The notes: a model not told the origin generated them from the sequence alone. DNA of 64,000 nucleotides from Gammaproteobacteria bacterium (GCA_018825305.1 JAHJEO010000018.1:62001-126000); one strand, 5' to 3'. Positions 27,107 to 37,815 are shown, counted from the stretch's first letter. A program made the numbers and translations.

Positions 27107-28410
27107 GTGCGACCATTCGCCGCCTCTCGACCCGCGAACCGGAATTCCTGTCGACGCTCGACGCGCTGCTCGCCTTCGACAACTCGACCGACGAGGCCAT
27201 CGAGAAGACCGTCGCCGAAATCCTCGCCAACGTGCGCACGTTGGGCGATGCCGCCGTGCTCGACTACACCCGCCGCTTCGACAAGCTCGAGGCAACGACC
27301 ATGGCGCAGCTGGAACTGCCCAAGGCCGAACTGAAGGCCGCCTTCGACGGCCTGCCGCCGGAGCAGCGCAGCGCGCTCGAACAGGCCGCCGCCCGCGTCA
27401 AGGGCTACCACGAGCGGCAGAAGCTCGAATCCTGGGAGTACACGGAGGCCGATGGCACGCGCCTGGGCCAGAAGGTCACGCCGCTTGACCGCGTCGGCCT
27501 TTACGTTCCCGGCGGCAAGGCGGCCTATCCGAGTTCGGTGCTGATGAACGCGCTGCCGGCCAAGGTGGCGGGTGTGCGCGAACTCATCATGGTGGTGCCG
27601 ACGCCCCGTGGTGAAAAAAATGCGCTGGTGCTGGCCGCCGCCCATCTCTGCGGTGTCGATCGCGTGTTCACCCTGGGCGGGGCGCAGGCTGTGGCCGCGC
27701 TCGCCTATGGCACCCAGACCATTCCCCAGGTGGACAAGATCGTCGGCCCGGGCAACGCCTACGTCGCCAGCGCCAAGCGCCGCGTCTTCGGTACCGTCGG
27801 CATCGACATGGTGGCCGGGCCCTCCGAGGTGCTGGTCATTTCCGACGGCTCGGGCGACCCGGACTGGACCGCCATCGACCTCTTCGCCCAGGCCGAGCAC
27901 GACGAGCTGGCGCAGTCCATCCTGCTCTGCCCCGACGCCGCCTACCTCGACCGCGTCGCCGCCAGCATCGAGCGGCTGCTGCCAACCATGCCGCGGCGGG
28001 AAGTGATCGCCGCCTCCCTCGCCGGTCGCGGCGCGCTGATCCACGTCAGCGACCTCGAGGAGGCCTGCCTCATCGCCAACCGCATCGCGCCCGAGCACCT
28101 CGAGCTATCAATCGAAAACCCGCGCGCCCTGGTCGGCAAGATCCGCCACGCCGGTGCCATCTTCATGGGCCACTACACCTCGGAATCGCTCGGCGATTAT
28201 TGTGCCGGCCCCAACCACGTGCTGCCGACCTCGCGCAGCGCGCGCTTCTCCTCGCCGCTCGGCGTCTATGATTTCCAGAAGCGAACTAGCCTGATCGAGG
28301 TGTCGGAGGCCGGGGCGCAGACCCTCGGGCCGATCGCCGCCACGCTGGCCCATGGCGAAGGCCTGACGGCCCATGCCCTGGCGGCGGAATTGCGCGTCAA
28401 GAAACGCTGA
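27103..28410 (+). CDS. hisD: histidinol dehydrogenase HisD
   Basis: 435 aa. The NAD/zinc enzyme of the last two steps of histidine synthesis. Motifs: [40 protein letters not shown], the catalytic region FAQAEHDE and the C-terminal [23 protein letters not shown]. It converges on the inverted unknown gene, leaving three bases between the stops. Confidence 0.96.
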   Translation: MSATIRRLSTREPEFLSTLDALLAFDNSTDEAIEKTVAEILANVRTLGDAAVLDYTRRFDKLEATTMAQLELPKAELKAAFDGLPPEQRSALEQAAARVKGYHERQKLESWEYTEADGTRLGQKVTPLDRVGLYVPGGKAAYPSSVLMNALPAKVAGVRELIMVVPTPRGEKNALVLAAAHLCGVDRVFTLGGAQAVAALAYGTQTIPQVDKIVGPGNAYVASAKRRVFGTVGIDMVAGPSEVLVISDGSGDPDWTAIDLFAQAEHDELAQSILLCPDAAYLDRVAASIERLLPTMPRREVIAASLAGRGALIHVSDLEEACLIANRIAPEHLELSIENPRALVGKIRHAGAIFMGHYTSESLGDYCAGPNHVLPTSRSARFSSPLGVYDFQKRTSLIEVSEAGAQTLGPIAATLAHGEGLTAHALAAELRVKKR

Positions 28411-28413
28411 ATA

Positions 28414-29691
28414 CTAAGGCGACGATACGGCGACGCACAGCCACAGCGGCGAAGCATGGCTGCCGGCCTGGCCAAGATTGGTCCTGGCCTTGAACTTTCC
28501 GGCGGCATCGCGCACCGGGTCCCCCTCGATTTCGAGCCATGCCGGGAAGGGCACGCCCGGCTTGATCCCGCTTTCGGCGAGATCCAGCGCCAGCTCGAAG
28601 CGGCGGTGACCGTCCATGCTGGCACTACCCCGTGCCTGTTCATAGATGCGCCAATCGGTGCGCGAGCGTGGCTTGCCTGGCTCCCACGGAAAGCGCGTGG
28701 CGCGCAGGGCCGAGACGCCACCGCTGCGATCGACGAAGGCGCGCTCGTTGTCGAGCCAGGGCGACAGGCGAATGTGGAACCAGAAGCGGAACTGGTCGTA
28801 TCCCGAGGTGGTGGTATCCGCCGGCACATCAGCCGCGAGGAAGAGCGACGTGCCGTCGCTGACGATACGCGCCGAACTGGCCGGCGATTGGGATCCGAGC
28901 TGAATATGCAGCGCATCGCGCCATTCCCCGTCACCGATGATGCCATCGATGGCCGGGGCTGTGCCCGATAGCGGAATCGTCAGCACCTGCTCTCCTGGTG
29001 GCGCCACCCGCGCCGCCGCAAGCCGGCTGCGCGCGGCCTTGGTCCATTCCTCGAAATTGCGCCAGGGCGGGAAATACCAGCGCAGGGGTTCCGCCCCGGC
29101 GTTACGGGCCCAGCCTTCCTGGTCCGACACCAGGGCGTAGCGGGCGAGACGCTCATGGTCGTCGGCCAGGTCGTGCCACCGCGGCTCGGCCGGCGCGACG
29201 ACCAGGGCCAGATAGCCAAGCGATGCCCCGGCAGCCAGCATGCCGATGCGCGCTGCCCACGAAATCCGGGAAAGCCATGTCCACCAGGCGGCGACCGCGA
29301 TGAGGGCCATGATCATTGCCGACATCGCAAACGCGATGCGCCCGCCCGATTCGATGCCGAAGCGCACGAAGCCGCCGAAACTGGTAAGGGATGCCGAGAA
29401 GTTCTGACGGCTGCCGCCCCAGGCGATCCATGCCGGGATGATGGCGAACAGCGTCAGCAGCAGGTTGGTGAACAACCCGGGTACCCAGTCGGGTGAGCGA
29501 CCATGGACGAGGATGGCGACGCCAGCCAGTGCAAAAATCCCGCCGGCCAGCAGCACGATCCAGAGTGGCGCATGCGCGCCCGCCAGCGCGGCAGGGAAAA
29601 ACCCCGATCCCAGGGCAATGATGGCGGCGCCGATCGCCAGGGCGATCGTGCCAGCGACGTCCCGCTCGCCGCGATTGGCTGAGCGTGCCAT
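28414..29691 (-). CDS. unknown membrane protein with C-terminal CBM9/DOMON-like domain
   Basis: 425 aa; I do not recognise a named family. The N-terminal 180 residues have four or five hydrophobic helices (IALAIGAAIIALGSGFFPAAL, WIVLLAGGIFALAGVAIL, and others). The extracytoplasmic part ends in a beta-rich domain from about 245 (APAIDGIIGDGEWRDALHIQL...SLFLAADVPADT...) that resembles family 9 carbohydrate-binding or DOMON folds. It is transcribed with hisC (hisC stop to this ATG, 7 bases), both opposed to the rest of the his operon. Function is unknown; a sugar- or haem-binding role is only a guess. Confidence 0.6.
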   Translation of the reverse strand: MARSANRGERDVAGTIALAIGAAIIALGSGFFPAALAGAHAPLWIVLLAGGIFALAGVAILVHGRSPDWVPGLFTNLLLTLFAIIPAWIAWGGSRQNFSASLTSFGGFVRFGIESGGRIAFAMSAMIMALIAVAAWWTWLSRISWAARIGMLAAGASLGYLALVVAPAEPRWHDLADDHERLARYALVSDQEGWARNAGAEPLRWYFPPWRNFEEWTKAARSRLAAARVAPPGEQVLTIPLSGTAPAIDGIIGDGEWRDALHIQLGSQSPASSARIVSDGTSLFLAADVPADTTTSGYDQFRFWFHIRLSPWLDNERAFVDRSGGVSALRATRFPWEPGKPRSRTDWRIYEQARGSASMDGHRRFELALDLAESGIKPGVPFPAWLEIEGDPVRDAAGKFKARTNLGQAGSHASPLWLCVAVSSP

Positions 29692-29698
29692 CGCGCAG

Positions 29699-30760
29699 CT
29701 AGGCGAGGATTTCCTTCAGCGCCCCGACCAGTGCTTCGCACTGCTCGTCGGTGCCGACGGTGATGCGCAGGAACTGGTCGATCCGCGGCTGGCGGAAATG
29801 GCGGACGATGATCGAGCGTTGCCGTAGCGCCAGTGCCGACTTTTCGGCGTCGTGGCGCGGGTGGCGGGCGAAGACAAAGTTGGCGGCGGAGGGCAGCACA
29901 TCGAAGCCCAGCGCCCCCAGATCGGCGACCAGCTTCGTGCGGCTCCTGATCACGGCCTGGCGGGTGCGGTCGAACCACTCGCGGTCTTCCAGTGCGGCGA
30001 CGGCGCCGGCGATGGCCAGGCGGTCGAGCGGGTAGGAATTGAAGCTGTTCTTGACCCGTTCCAGCGCTTCGATCAACTCATGGTGGCCGACGGCGAAGCC
30101 GACGCGCAGGCCAGCCAGCGAGCGCGACTTGGACAGGGTCTGGACCACCAGCAGGTTCGGGTAGCGATTGACCAGCGCGATGGCCGACTCGCCGCCGAAG
30201 TCGACGTAGGCCTCGTCTATCACCACCACCGAATCCCGATTGGCGTCGAGCAGCCGGGCGATGTCGGCCAGCGGCAACGCCCGGCCGGTTGGGGCGTTGG
30301 GGTTGGGGAAGATGATGCCGCCGTTGGGTTTGGCGTAGTCGGCGACGTCGACGGCGAAGGCGGCATCGAGCGGGACGGTTTCGTAGGCGACGTCGTAAAG
30401 GCCGCAATACACCGGATAGAAGCTGTAGGTGATGTCCGGGAACAGGAGTGGCCGCTCATGCTTGAGCAGGGCGAGGAAGACGTGGGCGAGCACCTCGTCG
30501 GAGCCGTTGCCGACGAAGACCTGGCGCGGCTCGATATCGCCGTAGAAACGGGTCACGGCCGCCTTGAGCTGGTCGGCGTTGGGGTCGGGGTAGAGCCGCA
30601 AGCCGTCGTCGATCTGGCCGCGCAAGGCTTCCAGTACCTTGGGTGACGGCCCGTAGGGGTTCTCGTTGGTGTTGAGTTTGACGAGGTTGGCGAGCTTGGG
30701 TTGCTCGCCGGGAACGTAAGGCGTGAGGCCCTTGACGACGGTGCTCCAGAAACGGCTCAT
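29699..30760 (-). CDS. hisC: histidinol-phosphate aminotransferase HisC
   Basis: 353 aa from ATG 30760. It is a fold-type I PLP enzyme: [14 protein letters not shown] at the N-terminus, [22 protein letters not shown] and the PLP Lys in [14 protein letters not shown]. It converts imidazole acetol phosphate to histidinol phosphate. In related genomes hisC normally lies on the same strand between hisD and hisB. Here the same position is kept but the strand is reversed, together with the unknown gene at 28414. The segment near residues 304-313 ([10 protein letters not shown]) overlaps a possible degenerate family A repeat. Confidence 0.95.
   Translation of the reverse strand: MSRFWSTVVKGLTPYVPGEQPKLANLVKLNTNENPYGPSPKVLEALRGQIDDGLRLYPDPNADQLKAAVTRFYGDIEPRQVFVGNGSDEVLAHVFLALLKHERPLLFPDITYSFYPVYCGLYDVAYETVPLDAAFAVDVADYAKPNGGIIFPNPNAPTGRALPLADIARLLDANRDSVVVIDEAYVDFGGESAIALVNRYPNLLVVQTLSKSRSLAGLRVGFAVGHHELIEALERVKNSFNSYPLDRLAIAGAVAALEDREWFDRTRQAVIRSRTKLVADLGALGFDVLPSAANFVFARHPRHDAEKSALALRQRSIIVRHFRQPRIDQFLRITVGTDEQCEALVGALKEILA
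29822..29847 (-). repeat. possible degenerate family A repeat in hisC
   Basis: Minus strand GCCGAAAAGTCGGCACTGGCG then CTACG, close to the consensus but read in a different frame (EKSALALRQ) that also fits normal HisC sequence. It may be chance. Confidence 0.35.
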
Positions 30761-30788
30761 GGCAGGATTAGTCTGGCTTGGAAGTGGC

Positions 30789-30816
30789 TTGGCAATGTGT
30801 GCGGCGATGGTATCAT
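30789..30816 (+). promoter_or_regulatory. candidate sigma-70 promoter for hisB operon
   Basis: TTGGCA, 16-base spacer, TATCAT in the 97-base divergent gap between hisC and hisB. A promoter is needed here because the inverted hisC cuts hisB off from transcription of hisGD. Confidence 0.55.
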
Positions 30817-30857
30817 GCAGCCTCGTTTCAACCACCCCGCCACTCGTGGCCACGGCA

Positions 30858-31445
30858 ATGCGCAGCGCCGAAGTTCAACGCAATACCCTCGAAACCCGCA
30901 TCCGGGTCAAAGTCGATCTCGATGGCAGCGGCAAGTCGCAGCTCGCCACCGGCGTCGGCTTTTTCGACCACATGCTCGATCAGATCGCGCGCCACGGCAT
31001 GCTCGACCTCGAAGTCGAGGCGCAGGGCGATCTGCACATCGACGCCCACCACACCGTTGAAGACGTCGGCATCACGCTCGGCCAGGCACTGGCCAAGGCT
31101 TGGGGCGACAAGAAAGGGCTGGTGCGCTACGGCCATGCCTATGTGCCGCTGGACGAGGCGCTGTCGCGCGTCGTCATCGACCTGTCGGGTCGGCCGGGAC
31201 TGACCTTCAACGTCCCCTTCGTGCGTGGCACCATCGGCGAGTTCGATGTCGACTTGGTGCGCGAGTTCTTCCAGGGCGTGGTCAATCACGCCAACATCAC
31301 CGTACATGTCGACAACCTGCGCGGCGACAACGCGCACCATCAGGCCGAAACGGTGTTCAAGGCCTTCGGCCGCGCCTTGCGCATGGCGATCGATGCCGAT
31401 GCGCGGGCGGCGGGCGCGATCCCCTCGACCAAGGGCAGCCTCTAA
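30858..31445 (+). CDS. hisB: imidazoleglycerol-phosphate dehydratase HisB
   Basis: 195 aa from ATG 30858, the monofunctional form. Metal-binding motifs [24 protein letters not shown] and [20 protein letters not shown] are present. Upstream in-frame starts would extend into the hisC promoter region and are rejected. First gene of hisBHAF-(repeat)-IE. Confidence 0.96.
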   Translation: MRSAEVQRNTLETRIRVKVDLDGSGKSQLATGVGFFDHMLDQIARHGMLDLEVEAQGDLHIDAHHTVEDVGITLGQALAKAWGDKKGLVRYGHAYVPLDEALSRVVIDLSGRPGLTFNVPFVRGTIGEFDVDLVREFFQGVVNHANITVHVDNLRGDNAHHQAETVFKAFGRALRMAIDADARAAGAIPSTKGSL

Positions 31446-31455
31446 GCCTTCTGCC

Positions 31456-32094
31456 ATGAGTACCGTTGCAGTCGTCGATTACGGCATGGGCAATCTTCGG
31501 TCGGTGGCCAAGGCCATCGAACATGTGGCGCCACATGCGAAAGTCCTTGTTACCGCCGATCCGGCGCAGGTAGCCGCGGCGGACCGCGTCGTCGTCCCCG
31601 GCCAGGGGGCGATGCCCGACTGCATGCGCGAACTCAACGAACACGGCCTGCACGATGCGGTGATCGCAGCCGCTGCCACCAGGCCCTTCCTCGGTATCTG
31701 CATCGGTCTGCAGATGCTGTTCGAGCATAGCGAAGAGGGCGACGTTCCCGGCTTGGCCGTGTTCCCCGGCAATGTGCGGAAGTTTCCCGACGAGGCGATG
31801 GTCGGCGTCGATGGCAGCCGCCTCAAGGTGCCGCACATGGGCTGGAACGAAGTCGAACAGGCTGAGCCCCATCCGATGTGGCACGGTATCGCCAACGGCA
31901 GCCGCTTCTATTTCGTGCACAGCTACTATGTCGAACCGGCGCAGCCCGACGTGATCGCCGGTTCGACGGTGTACGGCATTCCCTTTACCAGTGCGGTGGC
32001 GCGGAATAACATCTTCGCTGTCCAGTTTCACCCGGAGAAGAGCGCGCAGTCCGGTCTGGCGCTGCTCGGCAATTTCATGTCCTGGAATCCCTGA
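31456..32094 (+). CDS. hisH: imidazole glycerol phosphate synthase glutaminase subunit HisH
   Basis: 212 aa. Class I glutamine amidotransferase with nucleophile Cys82 ([12 protein letters not shown]) and the His-Glu pair in VQFHPEKS. It supplies ammonia to HisF. Ten bases separate it from hisB. Confidence 0.96.
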   Translation: MSTVAVVDYGMGNLRSVAKAIEHVAPHAKVLVTADPAQVAAADRVVVPGQGAMPDCMRELNEHGLHDAVIAAAATRPFLGICIGLQMLFEHSEEGDVPGLAVFPGNVRKFPDEAMVGVDGSRLKVPHMGWNEVEQAEPHPMWHGIANGSRFYFVHSYYVEPAQPDVIAGSTVYGIPFTSAVARNNIFAVQFHPEKSAQSGLALLGNFMSWNP

Positions 32095-32125
32095 TTCTCT
32101 TCCAACGCCCCTACGTATTTACATC

Positions 32126-32869
32126 ATGCTGCTGATACCCGCGATCGATCTCAAGGATGGCCAGTGCGTGCGCCTCAAGCAAGGCGTGATGGACGGTGCC
32201 ACCGTATTTTCCGAGAACCCGGCCGAAATGGCGCGTCACTGGATCGATCAGGGCGCGCGCCGACTGCATCTGGTCGACCTCAACGGCGCCTTCGCCGGCA
32301 AGCCCAAGAACGAGCCGGCAATAAAGGCGATCCTCAAGGAAGTCGGCGAGGAAATTCCGGTGCAGCTCGGCGGCGGTATCCGCGACCTCGACACCATCGA
32401 GCGCTGCCTTGACGACGGCATCAGCTACGTCATAATCGGCACCGCCGCGGTGAAAAACCCGGGCTTCCTGCACGATGCCTGCACCGCGTTTCCCGGCCAC
32501 ATCATCGTCGGCCTCGACGCCAAGGACGGCAAGGTGGCGGTTGACGGCTGGTCGAAGATGACCGGCCATGATGTCATCGACCTGGCCAAGAAATTCGAGG
32601 ACTACGGCGTCGAGGGCATCATCTACACCGACATCGGCCGCGACGGCATGCTCTCCGGCGTCAACGTCGAGGCCACCGTCAAGCTGGCCCAGGCCCTGAA
32701 GATTCCGGTCATCGCCTCGGGCGGCATCGCCAGCATCGACGACGTCAAGGCGCTGTGTGCCGTGGCCGACGAGGGCATCATGGGCGCCATCACCGGCCGT
32801 GCCATCTATGAGGGCCGGCTCGACTTCAAGCAGGCGCAGGCCGAAGCCGACAGGTGCGTAGCGGGCTAG
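32126..32869 (+). CDS. hisA: ProFAR isomerase HisA
   Basis: 247 aa TIM barrel with catalytic Asp8 (IPAIDLKDG) and the second Asp in [12 protein letters not shown]. Phosphate-binding loops are GGGIRD and ASGGIAS. Start ATG 32126. Confidence 0.96.
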   Translation: MLLIPAIDLKDGQCVRLKQGVMDGATVFSENPAEMARHWIDQGARRLHLVDLNGAFAGKPKNEPAIKAILKEVGEEIPVQLGGGIRDLDTIERCLDDGISYVIIGTAAVKNPGFLHDACTAFPGHIIVGLDAKDGKVAVDGWSKMTGHDVIDLAKKFEDYGVEGIIYTDIGRDGMLSGVNVEATVKLAQALKIPVIASGGIASIDDVKALCAVADEGIMGAITGRAIYEGRLDFKQAQAEADRCVAG

Positions 32870-32884
32870 AACCCAACGCCAACC

Positions 32885-33643
32885 ATGCTCGCCAAGCGCA
32901 TCATTCCCTGTCTCGACGTCAAGGCCGGCCGTGTGGTCAAGGGCGTCAATTTCGTTTCGTTGCGCGACGCCGGTGACCCGGTCGAGATCGCGCGCCGCTA
33001 TGACGAGCAGGGCGCCGACGAAATCACCTTCCTCGACATCACCGCCAGCTCCGACGAGCGCGACATCATCCTCCACATCGTCGAAGCTTGCGCCGAGCAG
33101 GTGTTCATCCCGCTGACCGTCGGCGGCGGCGTCCGCCGTGTCGAGGACGTGCGGCGTCTGCTCAATGCCGGTGCCGACAAAGTCAGCATGAATACCGCCG
33201 CGGTGCAGAACCCCGATCTCGTCGCCGAATCGTCGGCCAAGGTCGGCAGCCAGTGCATCGTCGTCGCCATCGACGCCAAGCAGACCTCACCCGGCAAATG
33301 GGAAGTGTTCACCCATGGCGGCCGCAACAACACGCACATCGATGCCATTGATTGGGCGAAGAAAGTCGAGTCGCTCGGTGCCGGCGAAATCCTGTTGACC
33401 AGCATGGACCGCGACGGCACCAAGAACGGCTTCGATCTGCAGATTACGCGTGGCGTCTCCGAGGCGGTGCGCATTCCCGTCATTGCCAGTGGCGGCGTCG
33501 GCAATCTTCAGCATCTGGCCGACGGCGTAACCGAGGGCAGGGCCGACGCGGTGCTGGCGGCCAGCATTTTCCATTACGGCGAATACACCGTGAAGCAGGC
33601 CAAGGAATTCATGCGCAGCCGCGGCATCGAAGTGCGGCTATGA
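32885..33643 (+). CDS. hisF: imidazole glycerol phosphate synthase cyclase subunit HisF
   Basis: 252 aa TIM barrel homologous to HisA. Catalytic Asp11 ([13 protein letters not shown]) and a second Asp in VVAIDAK are present, with GGGVRR and ASGGVGN phosphate loops. Two bases after its stop begins the leader frame of a family B element. Confidence 0.97.
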   Translation: MLAKRIIPCLDVKAGRVVKGVNFVSLRDAGDPVEIARRYDEQGADEITFLDITASSDERDIILHIVEACAEQVFIPLTVGGGVRRVEDVRRLLNAGADKVSMNTAAVQNPDLVAESSAKVGSQCIVVAIDAKQTSPGKWEVFTHGGRNNTHIDAIDWAKKVESLGAGEILLTSMDRDGTKNGFDLQITRGVSEAVRIPVIASGGVGNLQHLADGVTEGRADAVLAASIFHYGEYTVKQAKEFMRSRGIEVRL

Positions 33644-33645
33644 AT

Positions 33646-33729
33646 ATGGCCCCCCACGCTCGCAAACCCAGCTCGCTGCCCCCCACAGGGGGGCGCATGA
33701 TGCCTTGGGACGGCCCGGCGGAATCATGA
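33646..33729 (+). repeat. family B start-codon leader element between hisF and hisI
   Basis: Left end TGGCCCCCCACGCTCGC, hairpin GCCCCCCACAGGGGGGC, right part GGGACGGCCCGGCGG. The 27-codon frame ([17 protein letters not shown]...WDGPAES) starts two bases after the hisF stop, and its TGA overlaps the hisI ATG (33726). Confidence 0.9.
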
Positions 33730-34109
33730 GCAAGTGGCTCAACGAAGTGAAGTGGGACGAGCAGGGCCTCATCCCCGCCATCGCGCAGGATGCCGCGACC
33801 GGCGAGGTGCTGATGTTCGCCTGGATGAACCGCGAGGCACTGGAAAAGACCGCGCAACTCGGCCAGGCCGTCTACTGGTCGCGCTCGCGCCGCAAGCTCT
33901 GGCACAAGGGCGAGGAGTCTGGCCATTTCCAGAAGGTGCTGGAGCTGCGCACCGATTGCGACAACGATGTGATCCTGCTGAAAATTGAGCAGGTCGGCGG
34001 CATCGCCTGCCATACCGGACGCCGCGGTTGCTTCTTCAATCGCCTCGACGGTGACCGCTGGCAGGACGTCGAACCGGTGCTGAAGGATCCAAAGGAGATC
34101 TACAAATGA
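33726..34109 (+). CDS. hisI: phosphoribosyl-AMP cyclohydrolase HisI
   Basis: 127 aa. Zinc- and magnesium-binding motifs are present: [15 protein letters not shown] and [21 protein letters not shown] is at the N-terminus. Monofunctional, with HisE encoded separately. Its start overlaps the stop of the family B leader frame, and its own stop overlaps hisE (ATGA). Confidence 0.96.
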   Translation: MSKWLNEVKWDEQGLIPAIAQDAATGEVLMFAWMNREALEKTAQLGQAVYWSRSRRKLWHKGEESGHFQKVLELRTDCDNDVILLKIEQVGGIACHTGRRGCFFNRLDGDRWQDVEPVLKDPKEIYK

Positions 34110-34465
34110 TTGATCTGGAAGTCATCCATCGTGTCCAGGAGACGCTGATCGAGCGCAAGAATGCCGCGCCCGATTCATCCTATGTCGCCAGTCTCTACGC
34201 CAAGGGCACCGACGCCATCTGCAAGAAGGTGGCAGAGGAGGCGGCCGAAGTCATCATGGCGGCCAAGGATGGCGACCGCCTGCACTTGGTGCGCGAGGTC
34301 TGCGATGTCTGGTTCCACACCCTGGTGCTGATGACCCACTTCGGTATCGGTGTCGACGACGTCATGGTCGAGTTCCGCCGGCGCGAAGGCATCTCGGGTA
34401 TCGACGAAAAGCGGAGCCGTACGGCTCCGCTTTCGGCGAAGGCTAACCCTGCGGAGCGGGGTTAA
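34106..34465 (+). CDS. hisE: phosphoribosyl-ATP pyrophosphatase HisE
   Basis: 119 aa, all-alpha MazG-like fold with [15 protein letters not shown] and [14 protein letters not shown] metal-binding helices. The family core ends near residue 100 ([13 protein letters not shown]). The last 20 residues are encoded by a palindromic hairpin region (34409-34490) and look like read-through into repeat DNA. Confidence 0.94.
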   Translation: MIDLEVIHRVQETLIERKNAAPDSSYVASLYAKGTDAICKKVAEEAAEVIMAAKDGDRLHLVREVCDVWFHTLVLMTHFGIGVDDVMVEFRRREGISGIDEKRSRTAPLSAKANPAERG

Positions 34466-34490
34466 GGCGCTTTGCGCCGGCCGTAGCCAA
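34409..34490. repeat. clustered palindromes at the hisE-hinT junction
   Basis: A perfect 24-base palindrome (half-site AAGCGGAGCCGT, 34409-34432) lies inside the hisE 3' end. It is followed by TAACCC/GGGTTA and GGCGC-TTT-GCGCC hairpins. No T-tract follows, so it is not a classical terminator. It resembles REP-type extragenic palindromes. Confidence 0.6.
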
Positions 34491-34502
34491 AAGGACCAAA
34501 TC

Positions 34503-34856
34503 ATGAGCGATTGCCTGTTCTGCAAGATCGTCGCCGGCCAGATTCCGTGCAGCAAAGTTTACGAGGACGACGACATCTTCGCCTTCAACGACATCTCGCC
34601 GGCGGCGCCGGTGCATTTCATGATCGTGCCCAAGCAGCACATCGCCTCGCTCTTTGATGCGGACATGTCGCACCAGGCCGTCCTCGGCAAGATCCTCGCC
34701 AAGTCCGGCGCGCTGGCGCGTGCTGCCGGTGCCACCGACGGCTTCCGTACCATCATCAACACCGGCAGGGTGGGGCGGCAGGAGGTGTATCATCTGCACG
34801 TCCATATCATCGGTGGTCCCGATCCCCTCGGGCCGATGATCGTCAAGAAAACATAG
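34503..34856 (+). CDS. hinT: HIT-family purine nucleoside phosphoramidase HinT
   Basis: 117 aa. Histidine triad HLHVHIIGG at 97-105 with the middle His99 as nucleophile, and N-terminal CLFCKIVAGQIP. It is a cytosolic nucleotidyl hydrolase. Its position between hisE and tatA is conserved in betaproteobacteria. Confidence 0.95.
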   Translation: MSDCLFCKIVAGQIPCSKVYEDDDIFAFNDISPAAPVHFMIVPKQHIASLFDADMSHQAVLGKILAKSGALARAAGATDGFRTIINTGRVGRQEVYHLHVHIIGGPDPLGPMIVKKT

Positions 34857-34921
34857 TTTCAGCTAAGGTCGCCGGTTTTGTCGGCATCGAGCGTGGCGGC
34901 CGCAACTAGTTAGGAGAAAGC

Positions 34922-35149
34922 ATGGGATCGTTCAGTATCTGGCACTGGCTCATCGTTCTGGTGATCGTGATGCTGGTCTTCGGCACCAAGAAGCTGCGTA
35001 ACGTCGGTTCCGACCTCGGCGGCGCCGTCAAGGGTTTCAAGGATGGCATGAAGGAGGGCTCGGCCGGCGAGGCAGCCGCCAAGCCGAGCGAGCCGGCGCA
35101 GCAGGTCGGCCACACCATCGAGGGTGAGGCCAAGAAGGAGAAGGTCTGA
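34922..35149 (+). CDS. tatA: twin-arginine translocase subunit TatA
   Basis: 75 aa. A short N-terminal transmembrane helix (about 4-21) ends in FG, then an amphipathic helix ([22 protein letters not shown]) and a charged tail. The ribosome site AGGAGAAAGC is strong. A probable intrinsic terminator follows, separating tatA from tatBC. Confidence 0.96.
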   Translation: MGSFSIWHWLIVLVIVMLVFGTKKLRNVGSDLGGAVKGFKDGMKEGSAGEAAAKPSEPAQQVGHTIEGEAKKEKV

Positions 35150-35170
35150 GGCCATTGCGGCAGCAACCAT

Positions 35171-35197
35171 GAGCGGGCAGCCCCCGCTCATTTTTTT
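35171..35197 (+). terminator. intrinsic terminator between tatA and tatB
   Basis: GAGCGGG, 5-base loop, CCCGCTC, then A and seven Ts. The stem is perfect and the geometry is classical. It would lower tatBC transcription relative to tatA. Confidence 0.75.
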
Positions 35198-35265
35198 GGT
35201 TCCGGCGTGATGCCGGCCATCGCGGGCATCAACTTCCAAAGCAACATCTTTCTCAACGCGCAAGC

Positions 35266-35676
35266 ATGTTCGACGTCGGCTTTTCCCAACTCATCCTCAT
35301 CGGCCTGGTGGCCCTGATCGTCATCGGGCCGCAGCGCCTGCCGTCGGTCGCCCGTACTGTCGGGCATCTGCTGGGTAGGCTGCAGCGCTACGTCGGTGAC
35401 GTCAAGGCCGACATCAGCCGCGAGATGCAGCTGGAGGAACTGAAGAAGCTGCAGGATCAGGTGGCTTCGCAAGCGCGCGACATGGAACGCCAGGTCACAG
35501 AACAGATGAGTTCCGTCGAAACGGACCTTAATGCCTCGATCGCACAGGGTATCGAGGCCAAGGCGGAACAAGCGGCGCCGCAGGAGTCCGAGGCCGCGAT
35601 TCCGCCACCCGCCGCGGACAGCATGCCCGAGGTGGCGACGGCTGTACCGCCAACGACAGACAAGCCGGCGGCATGA
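35266..35676 (+). CDS. tatB: twin-arginine translocase subunit TatB
   Basis: 136 aa. N-terminal MFDVGFSQLILIGLVALIVIGPQRLP (helix and GP hinge), an amphipathic helix and a long charged coiled segment with a Pro-rich end. It is longer than TatA and binds Tat substrates with TatC. It overlaps tatC by 4 bases. The ribosome site is weak. Confidence 0.95.
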   Translation: MFDVGFSQLILIGLVALIVIGPQRLPSVARTVGHLLGRLQRYVGDVKADISREMQLEELKKLQDQVASQARDMERQVTEQMSSVETDLNASIAQGIEAKAEQAAPQESEAAIPPPAADSMPEVATAVPPTTDKPAA

Positions 35677-36497
35677 TGGACAGCCAGGAAACCTTCATCA
35701 CCCACCTGATCGAGCTGCGCGATCGGCTGATCAAGTCAATCGCTGCGATCATCGTCGTCTTTCTCTGCCTCATGCCCTGGGCCGGTACGGTCTATGACCT
35801 GCTGGCGATGCCGATGATCGCCACCCTGCCGGTGGGTACCAAGATGATCGCCACCGGCGTCATCACGCCGTTCATGGTGCCGGTCAAGGTGACGCTGATG
35901 GCAGCTTTTGTCATCGCCCTGCCCGTGGTGCTCTACCAGGCCTGGGGCTTCATCGCGCCGGGCCTTTATTCGCACGAAAAGACCTTCGCGCTGCCACTGG
36001 TGATCGGCACCACCCTGCTTTTCATAGCGGGTATCGCCTTTGCGTACTTTTTTGTCTTCAATACCGTATTCAAGTTCATTGCCGAGTTCGCGCCTGCGAG
36101 CATCACGCCTGCGCCTGACATCGAGCAGTACCTGTCCTTCGTCATGACCATGTTCCTGGCCTTCGGCATCACCTTCGAGGTGCCGGTGATCGTGATCCTT
36201 CTGGTCAAGTTTGGCGTGGTCACGGTGGAAAAGCTCAAGGAGGCGCGGCCTTACGTCATCGTCGGCGCGTTTGTCATCGCCGCCGTGGTGACGCCGCCCG
36301 ACGTGATCTCGCAGTTCATGCTGGCGATGCCAATGTGGCTGCTGTTCGAACTCGGCCTGGTGCTGTCTCGCTTCGTTACCCGGCACCAGCGGACTGCGCC
36401 GGAGAACGATTTCCGGCCGCTTACGGACGACGAGATGGAACGCGAACTAGACGGCGCAGCGGAAGACTCGCAGCGCAACCGCCAGGGCCAGGAATAG
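35673..36497 (+). CDS. tatC: twin-arginine translocase subunit TatC
   Basis: 274 aa with six membrane helices. N-terminal ETFITHLIELRDRLI includes the conserved Glu that contacts signal peptides, and FEVPVIVILLVKFG is the usual fourth-helix region. It is the receptor core of the Tat translocase. It converges on the DegS-like gene across a 39-base gap containing a hairpin (36508-36528). Confidence 0.96.
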   Translation: MMDSQETFITHLIELRDRLIKSIAAIIVVFLCLMPWAGTVYDLLAMPMIATLPVGTKMIATGVITPFMVPVKVTLMAAFVIALPVVLYQAWGFIAPGLYSHEKTFALPLVIGTTLLFIAGIAFAYFFVFNTVFKFIAEFAPASITPAPDIEQYLSFVMTMFLAFGITFEVPVIVILLVKFGVVTVEKLKEARPYVIVGAFVIAAVVTPPDVISQFMLAMPMWLLFELGLVLSRFVTRHQRTAPENDFRPLTDDEMERELDGAAEDSQRNRQGQE

Positions 36498-36507
36498 ATC
36501 CTCCGCG

Positions 36508-36528
36508 GCCCCTTGTGCCTCGGGGCCG
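36508..36528. terminator. hairpin between convergent tatC and protease genes
   Basis: GGCCCC, 9-base loop, GGGGCC, without a T-tract on either strand. Possible weak bidirectional terminator. Confidence 0.35.
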
Positions 36529-36536
36529 GTGAATGA

Positions 36537-37694
<1,158 letters not shown>

Positions 37695-37735
37695 CTACAC
37701 TACCGGCTTCGATACCGGCCAAGCCAAGGAGAAAT

Positions 37736-37813
37736 ATGGCCCCCACGTCCACTTTGTCTGCCAACGCCAAGCTGGCGGCTGCCCCTTGCGGGGCGGCCCT
37801 GCGGGAGGCATGA
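37736..37813 (+). repeat. family B start-codon leader element before the nif3-like gene (subtype 2)
   Basis: Begins ATGGCCCCCACGTCCAC five bases after a good ribosome site (AAGGAG), contains GCCAACGCCAAGCTGGCGGC and GCCCCTTGCGGGGC hairpins, and ends GGGGCGGCCCTGCGGGAGGC. Its 25-codon frame ([25 protein letters not shown]) has a TGA overlapping the ATG at 37810. Confidence 0.8.
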
Positions 37814-37815
37814 AC

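Noticed and set aside
30950-30975. GGCGTCGGCTTTTTCG in hisB as a family A copy
   Set aside because: Encodes the conserved HisB motif GVGFFDHM, so the likeness is coincidental.
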